From DMER64 sp964600385 (lineage in GTDB: Bacteria; Bacteroidota; Bacteroidia; Bacteroidales; UBA932), in assembly GCA_964600385.1 (NCBI GenBank), contig CAZRJC010000012.1, forward strand, positions 1 to 56,430: DNA of 56,430 bases, written 5' to 3'. The notes beneath the pieces are model-generated. The model did not search any database. It had not been told where the DNA came from and worked only from the letters and a program-made list of their open reading frames with translations. Below are positions 40,938 to 49,751 of the stretch, one piece after another (the first letter of the stretch is position 1; each line of letters opens with the position of its first letter). A program made the translations under genes and the position numbers.

Positions 40938-41126
40938 CAACGGTTCCGAAAGACCAAAAACGGTCCGCCGGATTAAAAGGGAATGCTGTGAAAATCGGCA
41001 ACAGTTCCCGCTGCTGTAAGTTCCCGGGGCGTGATACCCCATGTGTTTTTGAATTCTTTGCCACTGACCGCGAGGTTCGGGAAGGCGTCAAAAACAGGAA
41101 CAAGTCAGAAGACCTGCCTTTGTAAC
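40938..41126 (+). ncRNA. Cobalamin riboswitch
   Basis: Shows the cobalamin-box order: an 5' paired arm (near 40940-40975), GGATTAAAAGGGAAT, TGTGAAAATCGGCAACAG, CCCGCTGCTGTAAG, GCCACTGACC, then GGGAAGGCG and the terminal AGTCAGAAGACCTGCC. The family binds adenosyl- or related cobalamins and lowers expression of uptake genes when B12 is plentiful. It precedes the BtuH-like gene. Confidence 0.95.
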
Positions 41127-41208
41127 TTATGAGCATAATACTCCTGCGGAGAATGGGAGAACACGGCGGTCGGTAAACAGATCCACAGACATGGTATTAT
41201 ACTCATAA
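41127..41208 (+). promoter_or_regulatory. Probable expression platform hairpin of the B12 riboswitch
   Basis: TTATGAGCATAATAC (41127-41141) pairs with GTATTATACTCATAA (41194-41208) with a single wobble position, starting right after the aptamer. No T-run follows, so it may act on translation or RNA stability rather than as an intrinsic terminator. Confidence 0.6.
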
Positions 41209-41245
41209 ATAGCGGTGAACTATCGTTTTATTTTATGTTAATACT

Positions 41246-42022
41246 ATGAAAAAAATTCTTCTCATTTTCTGTTTCTGCACTGCGGTAATGTTAGTCGCAT
41301 GTACTCCCCACGAAACCGTCAGCTCGTATGTGATCACCTTTGATAATGTGCCGGAAAGTTATTTGGCCAGTTCCCCTTACGGAGATAATCTCTACGACGG
41401 TTCATACACCGGATATGTAAATAACGTTACAGGGCTGGGACTGGGATATTTTTTCTCTTCTTTTGACTATGGCGGTTATCTTTTTACAACCTGGAACGGG
41501 GGTGCGGTTTCCCGCTGGAACGACTCAGTAACGGAAGGCTACACAAACCAGTGCAGCGTATATTATGAAAACCCGTATACAGGAAAAGGAGGATACAACG
41601 GGACAGATGCTTTTGCCATCGTCTATGTGGGTGAAAACTCCACATTGTATTTTAATGAACCGGAAGAGGAAAAGATGATTGATTGGATATACGTGAACAA
41701 CAGCACCTATACCGCACTGTCCATGATAAAAGGCGATGCTTTTGCCAAAGTCTTCAATTATGAAGACGGAGACTGGCTTAAACTTATTTGTACCGGATAC
41801 AATGCAACCGGTAACGAAATCGGGCAGGTAACATTTTTTCTGGCCGATTTCCGCACACCCCAATCCGGAGGTGTGGTTACTTCCTGGTCAAAAGTAGACC
41901 TTTCCTCACTGGGAAGGGTGCATTCCATAGCATTTACAATGGAAAGTTCAGATACGGGATCCTGGGGCATGAATACTCCGTCCTACTTCTGCCTGGACAA
42001 CATTGCGGTTAACATGGAATAA
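41246..42022 (+). CDS. btuH: DUF4465 lipoprotein, BtuH-like surface cobalamin binder
   Basis: The 258-aa lipoprotein (lipobox LVAC, Cys19) is a beta-sandwich domain of the DUF4465 type, seen in the ITFDNVPESYLA opening, DGSYTGYVNNVTGLG, FTTWNGGAVSRWND and the closing SSYFCLDNIAVNME-like strand. Family members in Bacteroides B12 loci (BtuH) are surface lipoproteins that bind cobalamin. It is the first gene after the riboswitch and is followed one base later by the BtuG-like gene. Family and location make the role likely; the binding residues cannot be judged by eye. Confidence 0.85.
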   Translation: MKKILLIFCFCTAVMLVACTPHETVSSYVITFDNVPESYLASSPYGDNLYDGSYTGYVNNVTGLGLGYFFSSFDYGGYLFTTWNGGAVSRWNDSVTEGYTNQCSVYYENPYTGKGGYNGTDAFAIVYVGENSTLYFNEPEEEKMIDWIYVNNSTYTALSMIKGDAFAKVFNYEDGDWLKLICTGYNATGNEIGQVTFFLADFRTPQSGGVVTSWSKVDLSSLGRVHSIAFTMESSDTGSWGMNTPSYFCLDNIAVNME

Positions 42023-42023
42023 T

Positions 42024-43040
42024 ATGAATAGACTTTTTTCTGTTACAGCCTGGTTCTACATGCTTCTGTGCCTTACGTCCTGTATGAAATACGGGCCGGC
42101 TGCAGAAGAGGATTTTGATATAACGGGAAAAGGTTTGTTTATTATTAACGAAGGAAATTTCATGTACGGGAATGCCTCGCTCTCCTATTATGTCCCGGAA
42201 ACGGGAAAAATCGAGAACGAAGTGTTTTTACGGGCCAACGGGATTAATTTGGGAGACGTTGCCCAGTCCATGCAATTCTATGATGGGAAAGGATATATTG
42301 TGGTCAATAATTCAGGAGTCATCTTTGTAATTGATCCGGTTAGTTTCAAAATAACGGGAACCATAACGGGACTTATCTCGCCCAGATATATTCACTTTGT
42401 TGACAGGAACAAGGCTTACGTCACTGACCTCTATGCAGAAAAAATAACTGTCATTGATCCACTTGCCTGTCGCATTACCGGCTATATTCCGGTCAAAGGG
42501 CACCCCTCCACTGAGCAAATGGTGCAATACGGAAATAAGGTGTTTGTCAGCTGCTGGTCCCATGACAATAAGATTCTGGTTATTAATTCGAAAACAGATC
42601 AGCTGATCGACTCCATTCTGGTCGCTTCGCAACCATCTGCACTGCAAACAGACTGTAATGGCAAGATCTGGTGCGCTTCTGCCGGTACCTTATACCGGAT
42701 AAACGCAGAATCACACAAAATAGAAAAGACATTCCCGTTAAGCGGGGACGGTCTGTTTTCCCGGCTTTGTCTGAACGGGGCACTTGATACGTTGTATTAC
42801 GTTAACAAGTCGGTATGGAGAATGGATGTAAACGCAGACCGCCTTCCTGTAAAACCTTTTATTGAGTACGATCGTGAACTGGTTTACGGGCTTGCAGTAG
42901 ATCCTGTCACATCGCAGATTTATACCGCCGATGCCGTTGATTACGTGCAACAAGGCGTTGTGTACCGCTTTTCCCCGCAGGCAGTCCCCCTGGATACCCT
43001 GCGTACGGGTATCAATCCGGGGGCATTTTGTTTTAAATAA
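42024..43040 (+). CDS. btuG: BtuG-like beta-propeller cobalamin-capture lipoprotein
   Basis: Surface lipoprotein that captures B12 with very high affinity and hands it to BtuB. The start at ATG 42024 gives 338 aa with lipobox LTSC (Cys20); the frame back to 42003 lies inside the BtuH-like gene. The body is a seven-bladed YncE-like propeller with repeated blades such as DGKGYIVVNNSGVIFVIDP, RNKAYVTDLYAEKITVIDP and GNKVFVSCWSHDNKILVIN. The INEGNFMYGNASLSYY opening is typical of BtuG-like proteins of the phylum. It lies two bases after the BtuH-like gene and shares the riboswitch. Confidence 0.9.
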   Translation: MNRLFSVTAWFYMLLCLTSCMKYGPAAEEDFDITGKGLFIINEGNFMYGNASLSYYVPETGKIENEVFLRANGINLGDVAQSMQFYDGKGYIVVNNSGVIFVIDPVSFKITGTITGLISPRYIHFVDRNKAYVTDLYAEKITVIDPLACRITGYIPVKGHPSTEQMVQYGNKVFVSCWSHDNKILVINSKTDQLIDSILVASQPSALQTDCNGKIWCASAGTLYRINAESHKIEKTFPLSGDGLFSRLCLNGALDTLYYVNKSVWRMDVNADRLPVKPFIEYDRELVYGLAVDPVTSQIYTADAVDYVQQGVVYRFSPQAVPLDTLRTGINPGAFCFK

Positions 43041-43050
43041 TTATTTACCT

Positions 43051-44607
43051 ATGAAAAGAAGTCTGATATACCTGATTCTGATCGCCCTGATTCTTCACGG
43101 GTGCAATACGGGGCGGGAAATTACGCTTCCCCCTGCTCCGGAAATTGAAATGAGCTCCCAAACAGGCGTATATACGGTAAAAGCCGGCAAAACAATATGC
43201 ATCACCCCCATCGTTTCCTATGCAGAAGACGCCATATATTCCTGGTCTATTGACAATAACATAGTTAGCCATGAAAAAGAGCTGAATTATACCGGCGGAC
43301 AACCCGGAGCCGTATACGTAACACTTAAAGTCACCAATGAGAACGGGTCAGATTCGGAAGATTTCCGAATAGATGTCCTGGCCCTTGCTCCCCCGGTTAT
43401 TTCCCTTGCAGTGCCCGAGAGCGGTTTTACCATTGCCACAGACAGCCTTCTCACACTCAAACCATTGATTTCCAATAGCGAAAACCCCATCTGCATTTGG
43501 ACGGTAGATTCGGTTGTTGTGGCCAACACGTTGGAATACATCTTCAGTTCCGCAATTCCCGGAACGTTTTCTGCCGCTTTGGAATGTAAAAACGAAGACG
43601 GAAAAGATGCAGTATCTTTTAGTATTTCTGTAACCCGGCCAGGTACTGATAACCCCGGAACCGATGACCCCGGAACAGAAGACCCGGGTACTGAGAACCC
43701 GGGCGATGACGATCCCGGAACCGATGACCCGGGAACAGAAGATCCCGGAACAGAAGACCCCGGGACAGAAGACCCCGGAAATGATGAGACCGACTACTTC
43801 AGGCCCGTTACCTCTTCCAGCCATACGGAATGGGATATGATACACCTGTATCTGCCTGCACCCGGTCAGTTTGTTAATGAAACGGTAACCGGAGGATTCC
43901 AGGGAGAAGACACACAGGAAGAGGCCAACCTTTATGCGGCAAACCGCTTGCGTTCGGGGCTCTTTGTTTCGCTGGGCGGTTTTGGCGGCACTCTTGTCCT
44001 GGGCTTCGATCACAGTATCTTAAACGATGGATCGTACAACCTCGAGATCAAAGGAAATGCATATGAAAATTCATCGGAACCGGGCATCGTATGGGTAATG
44101 CGCGATGAGAACGGAAACGGTAAACCCGATGACACCTGGTACGAACTCAAAGGGAGCGAATATGGCAAGACAAGTACAACAAGCCGTTATCAGGTAACCT
44201 ATTATAAGCCGCGCGCCGCCGGGCAACCTGTACAGTGGACCGATAACACCGGGAAGAGCGGAACCATTGAATACCTGGGAGCGTTCCATAATCAGGACAC
44301 CTATTATCCTTTATGGGTCACTGCCGATTCCTATACGCTGGAAGGGACTTGTCTGGAAGCCCGGAATTACCTTTCCACAACCAACTCCTGGATTAATCCG
44401 GCATACGACTGGGGTTACACAGACAATCACAACTCTACTCTGTTTAGAATAAGCGATGCCGTTACCCGCAGCGGAGAACCCGCCGGTCTGCCTTATATAG
44501 ATTTCGTAAAAATACAGACTGGAGTAAACGCCAAATCGGGATGGATAGGAGAGCTTTCTACAGACATATGTTCCGTGAAAGATTATAACATGATGAAGAC
44601 AGAATAA
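43051..44607 (+). CDS. PKD-like cell-surface lipoprotein of the B12 locus
   Basis: From ATG 43051 the protein is 518 aa with lipobox LHGC (Cys18). Two PKD-like beta domains follow (about 30-110 and 115-200), each with a YSWSIDNN- or CIWTVDS-type core. Then comes a flexible linker of ten or so DPGT(D/E)-type units (about 203-245), and a C-terminal domain of roughly 265 residues rich in Trp and Tyr (GQPVQWTDNTGKSG, HNQDTYYPLW). Proteins of this layout occur in other Bacteroidota btu loci and may bind B12 or its carriers. Its TAA overlaps the btuB ATG. The longer frame to 42931 lies inside the BtuG-like gene. Confidence 0.82.
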   Translation: MKRSLIYLILIALILHGCNTGREITLPPAPEIEMSSQTGVYTVKAGKTICITPIVSYAEDAIYSWSIDNNIVSHEKELNYTGGQPGAVYVTLKVTNENGSDSEDFRIDVLALAPPVISLAVPESGFTIATDSLLTLKPLISNSENPICIWTVDSVVVANTLEYIFSSAIPGTFSAALECKNEDGKDAVSFSISVTRPGTDNPGTDDPGTEDPGTENPGDDDPGTDDPGTEDPGTEDPGTEDPGNDETDYFRPVTSSSHTEWDMIHLYLPAPGQFVNETVTGGFQGEDTQEEANLYAANRLRSGLFVSLGGFGGTLVLGFDHSILNDGSYNLEIKGNAYENSSEPGIVWVMRDENGNGKPDDTWYELKGSEYGKTSTTSRYQVTYYKPRAAGQPVQWTDNTGKSGTIEYLGAFHNQDTYYPLWVTADSYTLEGTCLEARNYLSTTNSWINPAYDWGYTDNHNSTLFRISDAVTRSGEPAGLPYIDFVKIQTGVNAKSGWIGELSTDICSVKDYNMMKTE

Positions 44608-46640
44608 TGAAGAAAGCTTTTCTGGCATTGTTTTCTGTTACTGTATTCTTTCTGGCATTCCCGGTGTGCGCACTTACCCAGGAACACTTGGAAACACGCC
44701 AGCTGGACTCTATCCGCATAACGGCAGACAGGGTTTTGAAAGACATGGGAATTCAGAAAACAGTTCTTGATACGCTGGCTCTCAGGGAAAGCATATCGGG
44801 GTCCCTGGCCTCGGTGCTCACTCAAAACAGCACTCTCTTCATCAAATCTTACGGCCGCGCTACCCTTTCCACCGCCTCGTTCCGGGGAACGGCCCCTTCC
44901 CATACCCAGGTAACCTGGAACGGGATGAGGCTGAACTCGCCCATGCTGGGTATGGTGGATTTTTCCCAGATTCCCTCGTATTTTATTGACAATGCTAATA
45001 TATATCACGGAGCCAGCTCGGTACAGGTTTCGGGAGGCGGTCTGGGAGGTGCCGTCACTTTATCCACCAGGCCCGATAATGAAGACGGATTCAGCACCGA
45101 ATTCGTTCAGGGAGTGGGCAGCTTTACTACCTTTGACGAATACCTGCGTCTGAACTACGGTTCTTCACGCTGGAAATCATCAACGCGGATTGCCTTCTCT
45201 ACTTCAAAGAACGACTACAAGTACGTGAATTACAGAAAGAAAAACGGGTCCGAGTATCCGGTGGAACAAAACAAGAACGGGGAATTCAGGGACCTGCATG
45301 TTCTTCAGGAAGCCAGCCTCACATCCCGCGACGGATCACAATGGGGCATTTCGGCCTGGTACATGAACTCAACACGCGGTGTGCCGCTGCTGAATGTAGA
45401 TTATAAAGAAAACAACAGCGTAAAAAGCACACAACAGGAAAATACCATTAGGACCGTAGCCACCTGGCAGAAACTGATGGAACAGACAAAGCTTGCAGCA
45501 CGGGCCGGATATACCTATACCGACATGCTGTACCTTTACCGGCGCGGATTGGGTGACGGAAACTGGGCCGAGATGGTACATTCGCAAAGCTTTGTGAATA
45601 CACTGTTTGCACAGGCAGACATGGAATATTACCTGAAAGGGAAATGGATGTTTACCGGAAATATTTCTGCATATCAACATTTTGTAACAAGTCTGGACCA
45701 AGCGGTGGTATCTGTTTCGGGTAAGCAGGCCATTGCCGGATATGAACAGGCACGAATGGAATTATCCGGATTCCTGGCCGTAAAATACAGAGCCACAGAT
45801 CGTCTGGGTCTGGCAATCAACTTGCGGGAAGACCTGTACGGCAAGGAACTGGCACCACTTATCCCCTCCTTTTTTGCTGATTACCTTCTCTCAAAAAAAG
45901 GAAATATCACACTAAAGGCCTCTGTGGCAAGAAATTTCCGTTATCCCACGCTGAATGACCTGTATTTTATGCCGGGAGGTAATCCTCTTCTGAAACCCGA
46001 GGAGGGATTCACTTATGACGGAGGCGTGTCATTTGCTGTTGACCGCAGCGCTTTCCAGGTAAAAGGTGAAATGACTTTTTTTGATTCACGGATCAATAAC
46101 TGGATTGTCTGGCTACCCACTTTCAAAGGATTCTGGTCGCCGCTAAACGTGAAACAGGTGCACAGCTACGGTCTGGAATCCAAGGCATGGGCCAGCGTAC
46201 TTCCCGGGAAAGAATGGCGCTTGATCCTGGACGGTAATTTTGCCTGGACGCGTTCTATTAACATGGGAGATCCCGTGGACTGGTCCGATCAGGCCATTGG
46301 TAAGCAACTGGTTTATATCCCCGAATTTTCGGGAGCTGTAACCGGACGCCTGAAATGGAAAAACTGGGAATTAGTATACAAATGGTGTTATTACAGTGAG
46401 CGGTACACGACATCGAGCAACAGCACCAGCACACGGTTTGGCGTACTGGGCCCGTACTTCATGAACGATATGTCGCTGGAGAGAAAATGGTTTTTAAAAT
46501 GGGCCAATCTGTCCGTCAAGGGAACCATCAATAATTTATTCAACGAAGAATACGAAACAGTCCTGGCCAGGCCAATGCCCGGAATCAATTTTGAACTGTA
46601 TCTGGGAATAACCCCTAAATTTTCATCCACTCGAAAGTGA
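44607..46640 (+). CDS. btuB: TonB-dependent cobalamin receptor
   Basis: Imports B12 through the outer membrane with TonB. The 677-aa protein has a signal peptide, a plug domain (LDSIRITADRVLKDM, RATLSTASFRGTAPSHTQV, GGGLGGAVTLSTRP) and a barrel. There is no N-terminal CarboxypepD-like domain. Its position as last gene behind a cobalamin riboswitch with btuG- and btuH-like genes makes the substrate clear. After the expected terminal Phe (LGITPKF) five extra residues SSTRK follow, where TCA (46623-46625) stands in the place of a stop; this makes the gene overlap the convergent GNAT gene by 26 bases. Confidence 0.93.
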   Translation: MKKAFLALFSVTVFFLAFPVCALTQEHLETRQLDSIRITADRVLKDMGIQKTVLDTLALRESISGSLASVLTQNSTLFIKSYGRATLSTASFRGTAPSHTQVTWNGMRLNSPMLGMVDFSQIPSYFIDNANIYHGASSVQVSGGGLGGAVTLSTRPDNEDGFSTEFVQGVGSFTTFDEYLRLNYGSSRWKSSTRIAFSTSKNDYKYVNYRKKNGSEYPVEQNKNGEFRDLHVLQEASLTSRDGSQWGISAWYMNSTRGVPLLNVDYKENNSVKSTQQENTIRTVATWQKLMEQTKLAARAGYTYTDMLYLYRRGLGDGNWAEMVHSQSFVNTLFAQADMEYYLKGKWMFTGNISAYQHFVTSLDQAVVSVSGKQAIAGYEQARMELSGFLAVKYRATDRLGLAINLREDLYGKELAPLIPSFFADYLLSKKGNITLKASVARNFRYPTLNDLYFMPGGNPLLKPEEGFTYDGGVSFAVDRSAFQVKGEMTFFDSRINNWIVWLPTFKGFWSPLNVKQVHSYGLESKAWASVLPGKEWRLILDGNFAWTRSINMGDPVDWSDQAIGKQLVYIPEFSGAVTGRLKWKNWELVYKWCYYSERYTTSSNSTSTRFGVLGPYFMNDMSLERKWFLKWANLSVKGTINNLFNEEYETVLARPMPGINFELYLGITPKFSSTRK

Positions 46641-47064
46641 CGTAATGTTCGTCACTCATTCCTAAATTGCGGTATGTGGCAAGTGCCTTGTGGTTATTCT
46701 TTTCTGCATAGAGACGGATACCGAGCACATCTGACGATTCGTTGACCAGTTTCTGAAGGTGTTCATAGAGGGCTCTGTATACGCCCCTGCGCCGGAATTC
46801 AGGCATGACATAGACACTTTGGATCCACCAGATCCAGCCATTCCTCCAATCGCTCCATTCCATGGTCACCATCAAAGATCCTGCTATTTGACCGTTCTCC
46901 TGAGCTATATAACAGGTTCCTTTTCCGGGGTCGTTCAGACAGGCCTCGGTTCCTTTTAGCACAGTCTGGTAGTCCAGTACCATATTCTCCGATTCCATGG
47001 CCATCCGTACCTGGTTTTGGGCCAGGATCACAGCATCCTGAATTGTGGCTTTTCTTATATTCAT
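46615..47064 (-). CDS. GNAT-family N-acetyltransferase
   Basis: The 149-aa cytoplasmic enzyme transfers an acetyl group from acetyl-CoA to an unknown amine. The GNAT core is visible: MNIRKATIQDAVILAQ (first strand and helix), SLMVTMEWSDW, then SVYVMPEFRRRGVYRALYEH with the R-R-x-G-V/A acetyl-CoA loop at about 92-97, and LRLYAEKNNHKALATYRNLGM near the end. It is tail-to-tail with btuB and diverges from the deacylase gene with only 26 bases between the two ATGs. A -7 element (TATATTTG) lies 4 bases before its ATG, suggesting a leaderless message. Confidence 0.9.
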   Translation of the reverse strand: MNIRKATIQDAVILAQNQVRMAMESENMVLDYQTVLKGTEACLNDPGKGTCYIAQENGQIAGSLMVTMEWSDWRNGWIWWIQSVYVMPEFRRRGVYRALYEHLQKLVNESSDVLGIRLYAEKNNHKALATYRNLGMSDEHYVTFEWMKI

Positions 47065-47068
47065 ATAA

Positions 47069-47086
47069 CAAATATAAGTATTTTTG
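47069..47086. promoter_or_regulatory. Back-to-back leaderless promoters
   Basis: In the 26-base gap, TATATTTG on the - strand (47076-47069) ends 4 bases before the GNAT ATG. TATTTTTG on the + strand (47079-47086) ends 4 bases before the deacylase ATG. Both match TAnnTTTG; no good -33 element is seen for either. Confidence 0.6.
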
Positions 47087-47090
47087 CACT

Positions 47091-47600
47091 ATGGAAAACC
47101 GAAAAGACAAAGTGCTCAATCAGCTGAAAGAATGGGGCATTACCTGGCAAATCTATGAGCATCCGCCCCTACCCACAGCCGAAGCAGCCATTGAATACTG
47201 GAAAGACATTAAAGCCCAGCACTGTAAAAACCTTTTTTTTCGCAATCACAAAGGGAACCGCCATTACCTGGTCATTTTCGACTGGAAACGCCAGTTGCCC
47301 ATCCACGATATAGAGCATATGCTCCACCAGGGAAAACTCAGTTTTGCCTCACCGGAACGTATGAACCGTTATCTGGGTCTGGAACCCGGTTCTGTATCGC
47401 CTTTCGGACTCATTAACGACACAGATAATCACGTTTTCCTTTTCATCGACTCAAAAATAAAAAAAGCGGAGGAAGTGAGCTTTCATCCGAACGACAACCG
47501 TTATACGGTGGTCATTTCGTTGGCAGACTTCTACCGCTTTCTTGAAAAAACAGGCAACGGATATGCGTTCCTGGATATGGACAATCCTTTGGCGGATTAA
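47091..47600 (+). CDS. YbaK/ProX-type prolyl-tRNA deacylase
   Basis: Removes wrongly attached amino acids (such as alanine or cysteine) from prolyl-tRNA in trans. The 169-aa protein shows the ProX/YbaK fold: YEHPPLPTAEAAIEYW, KNLFFRNHKGNRHYLVIFDW with the conserved Lys, and LEPGSVSPFGLINDTDNHV with the GxxxPxG substrate loop. The start at ATG 47091 follows a -7 element by 4 bases, so the longer frame to 47043 is not used. Its stop shares bases with the convergent galK stop (47597-47600). It has no functional link to its neighbours. Confidence 0.93.
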   Translation: MENRKDKVLNQLKEWGITWQIYEHPPLPTAEAAIEYWKDIKAQHCKNLFFRNHKGNRHYLVIFDWKRQLPIHDIEHMLHQGKLSFASPERMNRYLGLEPGSVSPFGLINDTDNHVFLFIDSKIKKAEEVSFHPNDNRYTVVISLADFYRFLEKTGNGYAFLDMDNPLAD

Positions 47601-48748
47601 TCCAGTTTCCGGGCTCCGTCGCTAATAACTACGTCGTACACTTTAGGTTCGTGTCCAAATCGTGCAGCAAACTCTTTCCTTGCTGTCTGTATGAAAGATT
47701 CATAAAGTGTATCTTTCACCAGATTGATGGTACAACCGCCAAAACCTCCTCCCATGACGCGTGATCCGGTAACACCGCACTTTCTGGCAATATCGTTCAG
47801 AAAATCAAGTTCTTCGCAGCTTACTTCGTATAACTTGCTCATGCCGTGATGCGTTTCATACATACGCTCACCCACTGTCTGGTAATCGTCCTTTTCGAGG
47901 GCCTGGCAAACGTCCATGACGCGTTGCACTTCACCAATCACGTATTGGGCACGCATGTAATCCTCTTTGGAAATAAGGTGTTTGACTTCATCGAGCATTT
48001 CCATGGTAGCATCCCTGAGGAATTCCACCTGCGGATGTCCGTTTTCACGGATGGTCCTTGCAGCGTTTTCACAGGATTCGCGCCGTTTGTTGTAAGCCGA
48101 GGAAGCCAGTTCGTGCTTGACTACGGTGTCAAGTAAAACGACCCGGTACCCTTTGGGGTGGAACGGATAGTATTTGTGTTCCAGGGAACGGCAGTCAAGC
48201 AGCATGAGGCTGCCGGCCTTGCCGAACAGCGAGGCAAACTGGTCCATGATTCCGCATTTCACTCCCACGTAATTATGTTCGGTGGCCTGACCAACCTTGG
48301 CCAGTTCGAATTTATCTATGCCACATCCGAACATTTCGTTAAGGGCAAAAGCATAAGTACTTTCGAGAGCTGCAGAAGAAGACATGCCTGCACCAAGCGG
48401 CACATCACCGGCAAAAGCAGTGTCGAAACCGCCCAGCACGGCGCCTCTTTTGATCATTTCGCGGCATACACCAAAGATATATCTTGCCCACGAAGCGGCA
48501 GGAGCATCCTTTTCTTCCAGACCAAACTCGGCGTAATCCTTCAAGTCTACCGAATAGGCGCGGATTGTGGATGTACCGTTTTTACGGATCTCGGCTACCA
48601 TGCCTTTGTCAATGGCGCCAGGAAAAACAAATCCTCCGTTATAATCTGTATGCTCTCCAATGAGATTGATACGGCCGGGAGAAGCATATACCTCTCCCTC
48701 GCCGTCAAAATGTTCTGTAAACGATTTTCTAATAAGAGCTAAATCCAT
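47597..48748 (-). CDS. galK: Galactokinase
   Basis: Phosphorylates D-galactose to galactose 1-phosphate, the entry to the Leloir pathway. The 383-aa GHMP kinase has the galactokinase signature PGRINLIGEHTDYNGGFVFP (about residues 24-43), the ATP motif LGAGMSSSAALE and the C-terminal GGGFGGCTINLV. Length is typical. It is the last gene of a leftward operon with an MFS importer and a ROK glucokinase (11-base gap), suggesting that galactose and glucose enter by the same carrier. Galactose would be released from arabinogalactan or pectin side chains. No other Leloir genes lie in the window. Confidence 0.95.
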   Translation of the reverse strand: MDLALIRKSFTEHFDGEGEVYASPGRINLIGEHTDYNGGFVFPGAIDKGMVAEIRKNGTSTIRAYSVDLKDYAEFGLEEKDAPAASWARYIFGVCREMIKRGAVLGGFDTAFAGDVPLGAGMSSSAALESTYAFALNEMFGCGIDKFELAKVGQATEHNYVGVKCGIMDQFASLFGKAGSLMLLDCRSLEHKYYPFHPKGYRVVLLDTVVKHELASSAYNKRRESCENAARTIRENGHPQVEFLRDATMEMLDEVKHLISKEDYMRAQYVIGEVQRVMDVCQALEKDDYQTVGERMYETHHGMSKLYEVSCEELDFLNDIARKCGVTGSRVMGGGFGGCTINLVKDTLYESFIQTARKEFAARFGHEPKVYDVVISDGARKLD

Positions 48749-48759
48749 ATAATATTACT

Positions 48760-49746
48760 TTAGAGTTCCCAGGCCAACGCGGCAGAACCCAAAATGGCAG
48801 CCTCGGAACCCGGTAACTCGGAATGAATAATCTTAACTTTCCCTTTCCATATCTGCAGCAGGTTTGCTTCCATGGCTTCTACGGTAGGTTTGAAAATAAG
48901 TTCTCCGGCCTGGGCCAGTCCGCCAAAAAGGATAATGGCTTCGGGAGCACTGAAAGCTACAAAATCGGCAAAAGCTTCGCCCAGCAGACGTCCGGTAAAC
49001 GAAAAGACGTCAATGGCCAGCGCATCGCCCTTTGCTGCAGCTTCTGCAACATCTTTGGAAGTAATGTCATCGGCGGGAATATTCCGCAAAATACTCGGTC
49101 TCTGAGGATTGAATTCCAGCATTTCACGTGCCGTGCGGGCAACCCCAATGGCAGACGTATACGTTTCCAGACAGCCGATCTTGCCGCAATTGCACTGACG
49201 GCCTGTCCTGCGGACCGAGGTCGTATGACCCAGTTCTCCGGCAAAACCGTCGTGTCCGTAAACTACCTTGCCGTCGATGATAATACCGCTTCCCACACCG
49301 GTACCCAGCGTAATCTCAATGAAATTCTTCATTCCCTTGGCTGCCCCGTAAATCATTTCTCCCTGGGCGGCTGCATTGGCATCGTTGGTCACAACAGCCG
49401 GTATTCCCATGGCTGCCTCGACCATTGTTTTCAGATATACAACAGACGGTTGCCCGTATTCATCTTTTGCCCATTTGAGATTGGGAGCGCATTCAATGGT
49501 GCCTTTATAGTAGTTCCCGTTGGGAGCACCAATACCGATACCCTTGATTTTTTCTTTTCCCCCTATGGCAGGCTCACCAATAAGCTTGTTAAGCGTCTTG
49601 ACCAGCTCGTCCATATAAACCCTTAGTTCCACAATATCCTTGGTATCGAACGAGGTCTGAACCATAATGTTTCCTCTGGCATCTACAATGCCCAGCTTGG
49701 TGCTTTGTCCACCTATATCTATTCCTACAACGTAAGGTTTTCCCAT
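48760..49746 (-). CDS. ROK-family glucokinase
   Basis: Phosphorylates glucose or a related hexose using ATP. The 328-aa protein has the ROK layout: VVGIDIGGQSTKLGIVD phosphate loop, GIGIGAPNGNYYKGTIE, NDANAAAQGEMIYGAAKG with the catalytic Asp, ITLGTGVGSGIIIDG, GELGHTTSVRRTGRQCNCG and GCLETYTS, the zinc CxCGxxGCxE motif. There is no N-terminal HTH, so it is an enzyme rather than a repressor. It lies between the MFS carrier (5-base gap) and galK. Glucokinase is the most likely activity, though other hexose or N-acetylhexosamine kinases share the motifs. Confidence 0.92.
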   Translation of the reverse strand: MGKPYVVGIDIGGQSTKLGIVDARGNIMVQTSFDTKDIVELRVYMDELVKTLNKLIGEPAIGGKEKIKGIGIGAPNGNYYKGTIECAPNLKWAKDEYGQPSVVYLKTMVEAAMGIPAVVTNDANAAAQGEMIYGAAKGMKNFIEITLGTGVGSGIIIDGKVVYGHDGFAGELGHTTSVRRTGRQCNCGKIGCLETYTSAIGVARTAREMLEFNPQRPSILRNIPADDITSKDVAEAAAKGDALAIDVFSFTGRLLGEAFADFVAFSAPEAIILFGGLAQAGELIFKPTVEAMEANLLQIWKGKVKIIHSELPGSEAAILGSAALAWEL

Positions 49747-49751
49747 GACAA

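Noticed and set aside
43663..43787. The DPGT-type coding repeats as a DNA-level mobile or CRISPR-like repeat
   Set aside because: Units follow the codon frame and vary at synonymous positions; they encode a protein linker.
48823..49626. 267-aa rightward frame opposite the glucokinase gene
   Set aside because: Shadow of conserved ROK motifs on the other strand; no domain pattern of its own.
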